15,294 bases of DNA. Origin: an uncultured Carnobacterium sp. GTDB taxonomy: Bacteria; Bacillota; Bacilli; Lactobacillales; Aerococcaceae. The stretch lies in assembly GCA_937976325.1 (NCBI GenBank), contig CALJSD010000035.1, forward strand, positions 1-15,294. The letters run 5' to 3'. Below the pieces are notes generated by a model, which was not told where the DNA came from, did no database searches, and saw nothing but the letters and a program-made list of their open reading frames with translations. A program made the position numbers and the translations under genes. The first letter of the stretch is position 1, and each line of letters opens with the position of its first letter. Of the stretch, positions 7,342-13,579 are shown piece after piece.

Positions 7342-7393
7342 TCAAAAATCCTCCTAATTTGACCCAATGCTATCCTCAGTCAATTCATTACAC

Positions 7394-7422
7394 AATATAG
7401 CATATTCTTACACTCAGGGCAA
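7394..7422 (-). promoter_or_regulatory. Promoter of the LysM gene
   Basis: On the minus strand: -35 TTGCCC (7417-7422), a 17-nt spacer ending in TGC, and -10 TATATT (7394-7399). This gives a leader of about 45 nt. A second extended -10 (TGC-TACAAT, 7440-7448) lies further upstream with a poor -35 and may be an extra start. Confidence 0.65.
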
Positions 7423-7476
7423 ACTTTTACTTTAGTACTATTGTAGCATAATTTCTCAAAAAATCACTCTATTTAA

Positions 7477-8850
7477 TCATAGATTAAATAATTTCTTAAA
7501 GCTTTCTTCGAAGGTGTTTTTGCCATTTTCTTCTTCATTCCAATTTTCTGTTACATCCAGTAAAAATAAATCAAAATGCCTGCAACTACTACACTTCCCA
7601 CACGGCTCTTTCCGATTTTCTCCGAAGAACTTTGCTAAGTACTTTTCTTTACACTGACTCGTGGTCGCAAACTCTTCAATCTGCCCAACTTGCTTTAATT
7701 TACGCGTTCGTTGCATCTTGATAAATTCATTCTTTTGTTCATTATTCCAACGAAATGCATTCGCAATCTCTTTAATATTTTGATGAAGTTCTGTTTCTTC
7801 CTCGTCACCTACTTCATACGACCGTTCGATTTTACGTTCCATTTCGGAAAAATCGTCTGGATGAACAAAGGCGATACAACGACTAAACTGCAAGTCTCTA
7901 CCCGCACGACCAATTTGCTGCACATAATCTTCAAGCGTTTGAGGAAGCTGGTAATGAATAATCGTGCGAATATTTGACTGATTAATCCCCATTCCAAAAG
8001 CACTTGTTGCTAATAAAATGTTGAGTTCTCCTCTAAAGAACTTCTGCTGGATGGTTTGTCGATCACTACTATGTCTCTTAGAGTGAAAGGTATCGATTTT
8101 TGTAAATCCTTCCTCTTGGAGTGATTCTTTTAATCCTTCAATCTCTTTAATCGTTGAGGCATACACGATACAAGGATATTCCACACGCTTCAACAATTCA
8201 CTAAGCATCTTGCTGCGAAGTCCTTCTACTGATATCACATCAATTTCACGATTCTTCAAGAAGGCATGTCCTTGAAAATAAGCCGTCTCTTCTTTGTTTA
8301 ATCCTAAAAATGTATAAATATCATGAATCACTTGAGTTGTCGCTGTTGCCGTTAACGCTAACGTTCTAGGACTTCCCAAACTCTTTCTCATTTTTCCAAT
8401 AAATAAGTAATCACTTCTAAAGTCATACCCCCACTGTGAAATACAATGCGCCTCATCGACAACGAGTAATCCAATTTCCAGTTTTGATAATTGCTTAAAG
8501 AATTTTGGCGCTTGTAACATCTCTGGAGAAACGAAAATAAATTGATACTCCTTTAACGTACTTAAAATATAATTCTTCTCAGACTCTGACATAAGAGACG
8601 TGATGGCCACCGCTCTATGAATTCCTAGCTGTTTTAAACTAGCAACTTGATCGACCATTAACGCAATCAGCGGAGACACAATCACGACTCTGCACTTTTC
8701 TTTGACGCCAATATATTGATAAATAAATGATTTCCCATTTCCTGTTGGTAAAATCGCAATCGCATCATGCCCTTCCTCGAGAGCGGTGATGACTTCCTGT
8801 TGTCCTTCCCTGAACTCGTCATATCCGAACCGCTTCAATATTGGATCCAT
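7477..8850 (-). CDS. recQ: RecQ-family ATP-dependent DNA helicase, short RecS/YpbC type
   Basis: A 457-residue superfamily 2 helicase that unwinds DNA 3' to 5' in repair and recombination. Visible motifs are Walker A PTGNGKS at 35-41, DEAH at 132-135 followed by the RecQ aromatic-rich loop (ISQWGYDFR), TATAT (motif III), and AFGMGINQ with QQIGRAGRD (motifs V and VI). A zinc-binding Cys set follows at 400, 417, 420 and 423. There is no room for a winged-helix or HRDC domain after the zinc region. That matches Bacillus RecS (YpbC, about 496 aa) rather than full RecQ (about 590 aa). Neighbours ypbB and fer also match the recS locus. The start is ATG 8848-8850, one nt after the ypbB-like stop. 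The GTG at 8859 is only 1 nt from the AAGGAG at 8861-8866 and is rejected. Confidence 0.93.
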   Translation of the reverse strand: MDPILKRFGYDEFREGQQEVITALEEGHDAIAILPTGNGKSFIYQYIGVKEKCRVVIVSPLIALMVDQVASLKQLGIHRAVAITSLMSESEKNYILSTLKEYQFIFVSPEMLQAPKFFKQLSKLEIGLLVVDEAHCISQWGYDFRSDYLFIGKMRKSLGSPRTLALTATATTQVIHDIYTFLGLNKEETAYFQGHAFLKNREIDVISVEGLRSKMLSELLKRVEYPCIVYASTIKEIEGLKESLQEEGFTKIDTFHSKRHSSDRQTIQQKFFRGELNILLATSAFGMGINQSNIRTIIHYQLPQTLEDYVQQIGRAGRDLQFSRCIAFVHPDDFSEMERKIERSYEVGDEEETELHQNIKEIANAFRWNNEQKNEFIKMQRTRKLKQVGQIEEFATTSQCKEKYLAKFFGENRKEPCGKCSSCRHFDLFLLDVTENWNEEENGKNTFEESFKKLFNL

Positions 8851-8851
8851 G

Positions 8852-9919
8852 TCATTCACGCTCCTTCAAGGCTTTGATTTGATAGTATCTGAATAAGAAG
8901 AAATCTAGTCTTTTCCCTTCTGCTTCGAATTGATCTTTGGCCTCTTTATATTTAGGATACTGCTCATTTTCGAAAAGTTCTTTGTATGCCACGGCAGCCT
9001 TCGTTTCCTCTACACGTTTATAAAATGCATCTTTTGTAAGTAACAAATGCTTTAAGAGATGATCGTTTATCGTACTCTCTTTGAGTTTACGTAGACGTGC
9101 AATCTCCGTTCGTTTTAATCCTTTTTCAAATAGACGAACTGTTTCTTGAACGGAACTCGTTTCATGAGAAATCCATTCAAACATTTTAGAAAACCATCCA
9201 TAAGTGATTGGAGAATTTTCAGGTTCCTCAAAGACATCACTCACCCATTTCATAAAGACAAGTCTTGAGAGTGGTTCACAGTCTTCAACGCTTGTAAAGT
9301 CCCATAAAGAAACAAGTTCTTCCTCAAGTGCTGCTGTCGACTTAGCCCCTGTAAAAAGTCCCACCCAATGCCCTTTCACAGATTCATCTTGTTTATCCGC
9401 CCAAGACTTGAACTCTTCCACAACACTACTAAACCAACCTGGTGTAATCTTCTCTTTTTCTTCTTTATACCAACGTTTAAATAATTGCTGTAACCATACA
9501 TTTTGAATGAGAGGACGATAGCTTGTTTCTTCGTAGCGGTGATAACTAATCCATTCGACCCAAAGTCTTGTCACATCTCGTAATTGCACAAACGAATATG
9601 GATGCATCAAGTAATTGACGGGATGGCTTCCGTTTGTCACAAGCGAAAATTCTGGAATCTCTTTCAGTAGCACTATGCCTGATTCATTTTCGCTAACTAT
9701 TCCTTCACGGAAGAATCCATCTACTAATTGATGAAAGTACTCTTCTTTTAAATGGGGTAAACTAGCAAAAAACACTTCAGTTTTATCTTCTGTCACGCCA
9801 ATTAAAGTCGACATTGTACGATTTCCCGTTAAAATACGATATAATCGATTTAACGGAACCACACCATACGACTTGATCGCATGTAATATCCAAATTTGAT
9901 AAAAGGAGTACTGACTCAT
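8852..9919 (-). CDS. YpbB-like helix-turn-helix protein, partner gene of RecS
   Basis: A 355-residue soluble protein with no membrane segment. Most of it matches no domain I can name. The C-terminal segment near 256-292 (VRLFEKGLKRTEIARLRKLK, then ESTINDHL) looks like the HTH_40 helix-turn-helix found at the C-terminus of some RecQ helicases and in Bacillus YpbB. Position directly before a RecS-type helicase and beside ferredoxin supports a YpbB assignment. A shared role with the helicase is inference. The start ATG (9917-9919) has AGAGGA about 9-10 nt upstream, inside the divergent ferredoxin gene, and its codon overlaps the ferredoxin ATG by two bases. The stop at 8852 is followed after 1 nt by the recQ/recS ATG. 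A short alternative start is possible, but the conserved-looking N-terminus (QIWILHAIKSY) favours this one. Confidence 0.75.
   Translation of the reverse strand: MSQYSFYQIWILHAIKSYGVVPLNRLYRILTGNRTMSTLIGVTEDKTEVFFASLPHLKEEYFHQLVDGFFREGIVSENESGIVLLKEIPEFSLVTNGSHPVNYLMHPYSFVQLRDVTRLWVEWISYHRYEETSYRPLIQNVWLQQLFKRWYKEEKEKITPGWFSSVVEEFKSWADKQDESVKGHWVGLFTGAKSTAALEEELVSLWDFTSVEDCEPLSRLVFMKWVSDVFEEPENSPITYGWFSKMFEWISHETSSVQETVRLFEKGLKRTEIARLRKLKESTINDHLLKHLLLTKDAFYKRVEETKAAVAYKELFENEQYPKYKEAKDQFEAEGKRLDFFLFRYYQIKALKERE
8861..8866 (-). promoter_or_regulatory. Shine-Dalgarno site deciding the recQ/recS start
   Basis: AAGGAG inside the end of the ypbB-like gene, 10 nt before ATG 8850 and only 1 nt before the alternative GTG at 8857-8859. 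This favours the ATG and suggests coupled translation. Confidence 0.7.
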
Positions 9920-10172
9920 GGATAAAAAATCCTCTCTTTCAAAAATTTATACAAAAGTTGATTGCGAGTCTTGCATCGCATGTGGCATCTGTCAACTACG
10001 TGCTCCTGAAATCTTCGAGTACGATGCTGAAGGCATTGCCTTTGTAAAACAAGACAACAATACCGGAACAGTTCCACTACCAGAAGATACGCTAGAAAAG
10101 TTCAAAGATGCTTATACAGCCTGTCCAACGGGTGCCATTAAACGAAAAAATAGCCCATTTAATGAAGACTAA
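9918..10172 (+). CDS. fer: Ferredoxin, single [4Fe-4S] cluster type
   Basis: A small, acidic 84-residue electron carrier and the only plus-strand gene. The CxxCxxC set at Cys19, Cys22 and Cys25 (CIACGIC), with Cys69 in ACPTGAI, matches the four ligands of Bacillus-type [4Fe-4S] ferredoxins. The intervening APEIFEYDAEGIA is also typical of that family. An additional Cys16 precedes the motif. Its redox partner cannot be told from the window. The start ATG follows AGGAG at 9904-9908 with 9-nt spacing, and this ribosome site lies inside the divergent YpbB-like gene. Its promoter must also lie there; a TATAAT at 9840-9845 without a good -35 is the best candidate. A strong bidirectional terminator follows the stop. 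Neighbourhood with ypbB and recS is the same as for Bacillus fer. Confidence 0.92.
   Translation: MDKKSSLSKIYTKVDCESCIACGICQLRAPEIFEYDAEGIAFVKQDNNTGTVPLPEDTLEKFKDAYTACPTGAIKRKNSPFNED
9967..9995 (-). promoter_or_regulatory. Possible promoter of the YpbB-like/RecS operon, inside fer
   Basis: On the minus strand a perfect -35 TTGACA (9990-9995) is followed by a 17-nt spacer ending in TGC and a poor -10, AAGACT (9967-9972). It lies within fer coding sequence, about 47 nt before the YpbB-like ATG. The -10 is weak, so this is tentative. Confidence 0.3.
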
Positions 10173-10178
10173 ATAAAC

Positions 10179-10213
10179 AAAACGGACTCACAACAGTATG
10201 AGTCCGTTTTTCT
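10179..10213. terminator. Bidirectional terminator between fer and rluB
   Basis: A perfect 12-bp stem (10179-10190 with 10199-10210, AAAACGGACTCA) has an 8-nt loop. On the plus strand it runs into TTTTTCTTTTT, ending fer. On the minus strand the A-rich arm becomes TTTTGTTT, ending rluB. The two genes converge on it, with stops at 10172 and 10239. Confidence 0.9.
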
Positions 10214-10238
10214 TTTTGTATGACTCCCTAATAGAAAT

Positions 10239-10964
10239 CTATTTTTCGTCTAAAGCGAGCTTTCTTAGTTTCTGTACTTCAAATGAACGCAATTCACGAT
10301 AGTCACCAGGGCGTAAATTCTCCAACGTTAAAAATCCAAACTCTTCACGTTTTAATTTCATAACTGGTAACTCTACGGCTTCAAACATACGCTTCACTTG
10401 ATGGTTCCATCCTTCGTGAATTGTTAAAGCGACAATTCCTGTTCCTTTATCTGTATCCACTGATAAAATTTGAGCTCTAGCATTTGACGTTTTCTTGCCA
10501 TCTAAGACAATTCCACGTTCCAATTGACGCATTTGTCTAGGTGTTGGAATTCCTTTTACTTTGGCGATATATTTCTTCTCTACGTGATGCTTTGGATGCG
10601 TCATTAAGTTAGAAAATTCACCGTCATTCGTTAATAAAAGAAGTCCTGTTGTATCGTAGTCCAAACGTCCCACTGGATACACGCGTTGTTCTACATCTTT
10701 AAAATAGTCCGTCACAACGGTTCTTCCTTTATCATCACTGGCACTTGAAAGCACGCCTTTTGGTTTATAAAACATAAAGTACACAGGTTCTTCTTTGTAA
10801 ATCGGAATACCATCTACCTCAATTTTATCATTGGCACCTACTTTAAAGCCGAGTTCTCTGACGACTTCACCATTGACCTTCACACGGCCTTCTTGAATAA
10901 ATGCCTCACATTTTCTGCGGGATGCCACACCAGCGTGCGCCATTACTTTTTGTAATCTTTCCAC
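10239..10964 (-). CDS. rluB: 23S rRNA pseudouridine synthase, RluB type
   Basis: A 241-residue RsuA/RluB-family enzyme that converts a specific uridine of 23S rRNA to pseudouridine (U2605 in E. coli numbering). An S4 RNA-binding domain occupies about 1-48 (RLQKVMAHAGVASRRKCE). The catalytic domain contains GRLDYDTTG at 99-107 with the catalytic Asp at 102, and further on a family motif EGWNHQVKRMF. The target site is inferred from family and location after scpB, where Bacillus rluB also sits. RsuA or RluF specificity cannot be excluded by eye. The start is GTG 10962-10964, matching the conserved N-terminus. An AGG about 7-8 nt upstream overlaps the scpB stop, giving an 8-nt gap and probable coupling. 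It is the last gene of the xerD-to-rluB cluster. Confidence 0.92.
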   Translation of the reverse strand: MERLQKVMAHAGVASRRKCEAFIQEGRVKVNGEVVRELGFKVGANDKIEVDGIPIYKEEPVYFMFYKPKGVLSSASDDKGRTVVTDYFKDVEQRVYPVGRLDYDTTGLLLLTNDGEFSNLMTHPKHHVEKKYIAKVKGIPTPRQMRQLERGIVLDGKKTSNARAQILSVDTDKGTGIVALTIHEGWNHQVKRMFEAVELPVMKLKREEFGFLTLENLRPGDYRELRSFEVQKLRKLALDEK

Positions 10965-10972
10965 AAAAAAAC

Positions 10973-11599
10973 CTACTCTTTCTCTTCTTCTACTTCTACT
11001 TCATGATGTTCTTTAGAGCGGATTTCCAACTCTTCAAATAAATCATGATTATCTCTAAATAATTGATTGGCCTCTTCAGAATCTAAATCGAATAAATCGG
11101 AAGCATCTGGCAATGCATCAAGCGATTCTAATCCAAAGTAATCCATAAAATAAGCTGTTGTCTTATATAATTTTGGACGTCCTGGTGTCTCTAGTCTTCC
11201 AGCCTCTTCAATTAAATCTCTTAACAATAGTTTTTGAATCGAACCGCTACTTTGAACGCCACGAATCGACTCGATATCCACACGTGTGACAGGTTGCTTA
11301 TACGCTATAATCGCTAACGTTTCTAGAGAAGCTTGAGACAATTGAGAAGAATATGGAGAAACCGCATATTTTTCGATATAGGATTTTAAACTAGCCTTTG
11401 TCACAAGCTTATAATGAGAAGCTGTGAGAAAAAGTTCTAGTCCACTATTTTCATCCTCTAAGCGTTTCTTTAATTCATCTAGTAACTGACGAACTGCACT
11501 TCTTTCGAGTTCTAAAATATAGCTTGCTTCTTCTAATGTAATCCCATCATCACCAGCAACAAATAGTAAGCCTTCTAATACTGAAATGTAATTAGTCAC
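10973..11599 (-). CDS. scpB: Segregation and condensation protein B
   Basis: ScpB is the winged-helix (kite) subunit that dimerises and binds ScpA in the Smc-ScpA-ScpB condensin complex, which compacts and segregates the chromosome. The 208-residue protein shows the family's N-terminal LEGLLFVAGDDGITLEE. A central segment reads LETLAIIAYKQPVTRVDIES and then IRGVQSSG, and an LLIEAGRLETPGRPKLY-like region (DLIEEAGRLETPGRP) follows. The tail is strongly acidic. The start is GTG 11597-11599, 7 nt after AAGGAG (11607-11612), and gives an 8-nt overlap with the end of scpA. An in-frame TTG at 11629 would translate through the Shine-Dalgarno sequence and add a basic RKDKKRRKR tail, so it is rejected. 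The next gene is rluB, 8 nt downstream of its stop. Confidence 0.95.
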   Translation of the reverse strand: MTNYISVLEGLLFVAGDDGITLEEASYILELERSAVRQLLDELKKRLEDENSGLELFLTASHYKLVTKASLKSYIEKYAVSPYSSQLSQASLETLAIIAYKQPVTRVDIESIRGVQSSGSIQKLLLRDLIEEAGRLETPGRPKLYKTTAYFMDYFGLESLDALPDASDLFDLDSEEANQLFRDNHDLFEELEIRSKEHHEVEVEEEKE

Positions 11600-12353
11600 T
11601 CTCTTTCTCCTTTTCTTGTCTTTTCTCAATCAAAATATCCTCATATGGAGAACTTTGAATAAAACGGACACGATGTTCCCGAACTAACTGTAACATCGCT
11701 AAAAACGTCGTTGTAATCGCATGTCTGTTGAACGCTGGGAAACATTCCTCGAACGGAACTTGTTTCTTATCTGTATGCTCAATTTTTGAAATAATCGAGT
11801 CCATTAATTCTTCAACCGTATGCGTTTCATGTTGAATATTAGCCTTGAGCGGCATTTTCGCAATATTCTTACGCGCTAATTTCTTTAACGCATTCCATAA
11901 ATCTTGAGTCGTCACTTCTCCTTCTTTTAAAGGAATAATCTCCTGCATCGAAGATAAGTCACTCGCCTCTTTCCCAAAGTGTAATCCCCTTTGGAAAGAG
12001 AGCTCCTCAAGCTTTTTGGCATTTTCTTTAATTTGTTGATATTCCAATAGTTGTTGCACTAACTGATCACGAGGATCTTCCACGATTGGCTCCCCGTCTT
12101 CATCCAACTCTTCCAGTTTTGGCTTTGGAAGAAGCATTCTTGCCTTAATCTCTAATAATGTTGACGCCATTACTAAATACTCGGCTGCCACTTCCAACTC
12201 CAAAGTTTTCATGGAATGAATGAAGTTCAAATACTGCTTCGTTAATTCATTCATCGGAATATCGTAAATATCGATTTTCATCTCACGAATCAGATGCAAG
12301 AGGACGTCCATCGGCCCTTCGTATTCAGCTACCTTAATTGTTAAATCTTCCAT
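11592..12353 (-). CDS. scpA: Segregation and condensation protein A
   Basis: ScpA is the kleisin subunit that bridges the Smc ATPase heads and carries ScpB. The 253-residue protein is the normal length. The N-terminal Smc-binding part begins EYEGPMDVLLHLIREMKIDI, a strong family signature. The AAEYLVMASTLLEIKARMLLP helix and an acidic linker (EELDEDGEP) follow, then the C-terminal winged helix near 185-245. The start ATG at 12351-12353 has GAGG about 5 nt upstream. The gene overlaps the end of the ribT-like gene by 13 nt and the start of scpB by 8 nt, so translation of all three is probably coupled. The partner smc is not in the window. Transcription presumably starts upstream, because no terminator lies between xerD and this gene. 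Confidence 0.96.
   Translation of the reverse strand: MEDLTIKVAEYEGPMDVLLHLIREMKIDIYDIPMNELTKQYLNFIHSMKTLELEVAAEYLVMASTLLEIKARMLLPKPKLEELDEDGEPIVEDPRDQLVQQLLEYQQIKENAKKLEELSFQRGLHFGKEASDLSSMQEIIPLKEGEVTTQDLWNALKKLARKNIAKMPLKANIQHETHTVEELMDSIISKIEHTDKKQVPFEECFPAFNRHAITTTFLAMLQLVREHRVRFIQSSPYEDILIEKRQEKEKESD
11607..11612 (-). promoter_or_regulatory. Shine-Dalgarno site deciding the scpB start
   Basis: AAGGAG within the 3' end of scpA, 7 nt before GTG 11599. It excludes the TTG at 11627-11629. Confidence 0.85.
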
Positions 12354-12724
12354 GGTTCCTCACTTACACGATGTTTATTCCATTTTGCGAGAATCACACT
12401 CGTCTCAATTGTTCCACTCAATACTTTATCTTCCATCTTTGCTAAATCTTCTAACATTTGGAATGTAATATTTTCCCCACGAAACGAAGGTGACACCGAT
12501 AAGTATTTAATGACAATCGTGTCAGTTGTACTTTCTCCACCAATCAATCCAATAAAATTCTCACTGTCACTTTCTTTAAAAAGCCAGCATTTAATCGATG
12601 GATTTGTAGCGATTTCTTCAATTTCCTCTTGCAATCGTTTAAAGTCCTTGAATTCAGGGATGTAAGAAAGTAATCCCATCACAATTTTTTTATTCGTTGC
12701 TGAATAAGGTACTAACAAATTCAT
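12341..12724 (-). CDS. ribT: RibT-like GNAT-fold acetyltransferase
   Basis: A 127-residue protein resembling RibT, the small GNAT-family protein encoded with riboflavin genes in Bacillus and next to scpA in many Firmicutes. The N-terminal IVMGLLSYIPEFKDFKRLQE is the recognisable family stretch. A GNAT-like core follows (GLIGGE, then YLSVSPSFRGENITFQML), where the R/G-x-G region would bind acetyl-CoA. The substrate is unknown. No riboflavin genes are nearby. The start is uncertain. AGGAGG (12726-12731) leaves only 1 nt before ATG 12724, but 7 nt before an in-frame TTG at 12716-12718, which would give the N-terminus MLVPY, closer to my recollection of RibT. The end overlaps scpA by 13 nt. It follows punA by about 20 nt. 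Confidence 0.75.
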   Translation of the reverse strand: MNLLVPYSATNKKIVMGLLSYIPEFKDFKRLQEEIEEIATNPSIKCWLFKESDSENFIGLIGGESTTDTIVIKYLSVSPSFRGENITFQMLEDLAKMEDKVLSGTIETSVILAKWNKHRVSEEPWKI

Positions 12725-12744
12725 TCCTCCTCGAGGTTCCTCTC

Positions 12745-13560
12745 TTAATATAAAACTAACACTTTACGAACCAATGATTTGAACACTTCTTTAACGCGTT
12801 GTGTTGTTTCTACCACTTCTTCGTGGTTTAAGTTTGCTTGCATTCCTGCAGCTAAGTTTGTGATACATGAAATACCAATTACTTTGATACCAGCGTGGTT
12901 TGCTACGATAACTTCAGGAACTGTTGACATTCCTACAGCGTCCCCACCTACTGCTTGTGTGAAGCGGATTTCTGCTGGTGTTTCATAAGTTGGTCCAGAG
13001 TATCCCATGTATACTCCTTCTTTAATATTGATGTTTAGTTCTTTCGCAGCTTTACGAACGACTTCTTGTCCGTATTCATGGTACGCATGGCTCATATCAG
13101 GGAAACGAGGTCCAAAGCGGTCATCGTTTGGCCCAATTAATGGGTTTGTACCAGTGTAGTTAATTTGATCTGTAATAATCATTAAGTCCCCTGGTTCAAA
13201 TGTTGGGTTTGCACCACCAGCTGAATTTGTAACGATAATCGTTTCAACATCTAATAATTTCATTAAACGAATTGGGAACGTTACTGTTTCCATATCGTAA
13301 CCTTCATAGTAGTGGAAACGTCCGTCCATGATTAGAACTTGTTTTCCTTCTAATTCACCATATACAAGACGGCCAGCATGACCGACAACTGTAGAAACTG
13401 GGAAGTTTGGAATATCTTTGTAGTCAAAGATTAATGGGTTCTTCACTTCTCCAGCAAGTTCACCAAGACCTGACCCTAAAATCATTCCAAAATCAATGTG
13501 ACCAATACCTTTTTCTTGTAAAAACGTTTTTGTTTCAACTAATTGTTCGTATTTGCTCAT
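12745..13560 (-). CDS. punA: Purine nucleoside phosphorylase (inosine/guanosine type)
   Basis: This enzyme splits inosine, guanosine or their deoxy forms with phosphate, giving the free base and ribose-1-phosphate. The 271-residue length and motifs fit the trimeric PNP class. GSGLGE at 29-34 is the phosphate loop. GHAGRLVYG and RFHYYEGY are sugar and phosphate contacts, NSAGGAN is central, and GMSTVPEVIVANHAG and CITNLAAG close the base pocket. The Asn in CITN is the 6-oxopurine-selecting position in this class. The ATG at 13558-13560 has GAGGG 7 nt upstream. It follows deoB by 19 nt, and the pair is functionally linked: PNP makes pentose-1-phosphate and DeoB isomerises it to pentose-5-phosphate. 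The same xerD-deoB-punA order occurs in Bacillus. Confidence 0.95.
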   Translation of the reverse strand: MSKYEQLVETKTFLQEKGIGHIDFGMILGSGLGELAGEVKNPLIFDYKDIPNFPVSTVVGHAGRLVYGELEGKQVLIMDGRFHYYEGYDMETVTFPIRLMKLLDVETIIVTNSAGGANPTFEPGDLMIITDQINYTGTNPLIGPNDDRFGPRFPDMSHAYHEYGQEVVRKAAKELNINIKEGVYMGYSGPTYETPAEIRFTQAVGGDAVGMSTVPEVIVANHAGIKVIGISCITNLAAGMQANLNHEEVVETTQRVKEVFKSLVRKVLVLY

Positions 13561-13579
13561 GTTGTTCCCTCTTTCTATA

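Noticed and set aside
7458..7490. Hairpin at the end of recQ/recS with a downstream T-run, possible terminator
   Set aside because: The 9-bp stem is entirely AT-rich apart from one G-C pair, and six bases separate it from the six-T run. It overlaps the stop codon, so I do not call it a terminator.
9204..9506. Plus-strand reading frame of 100 codons inside the YpbB-like gene
   Set aside because: Ser-rich antisense shadow with no family resemblance.
9840..9845. Perfect TATAAT on the plus strand upstream of fer
   Set aside because: No -35 hexamer lies at 16-18 nt and there is no TGn element. An isolated -10 match is common in AT-rich DNA, so it is kept only as a remark in the fer entry.
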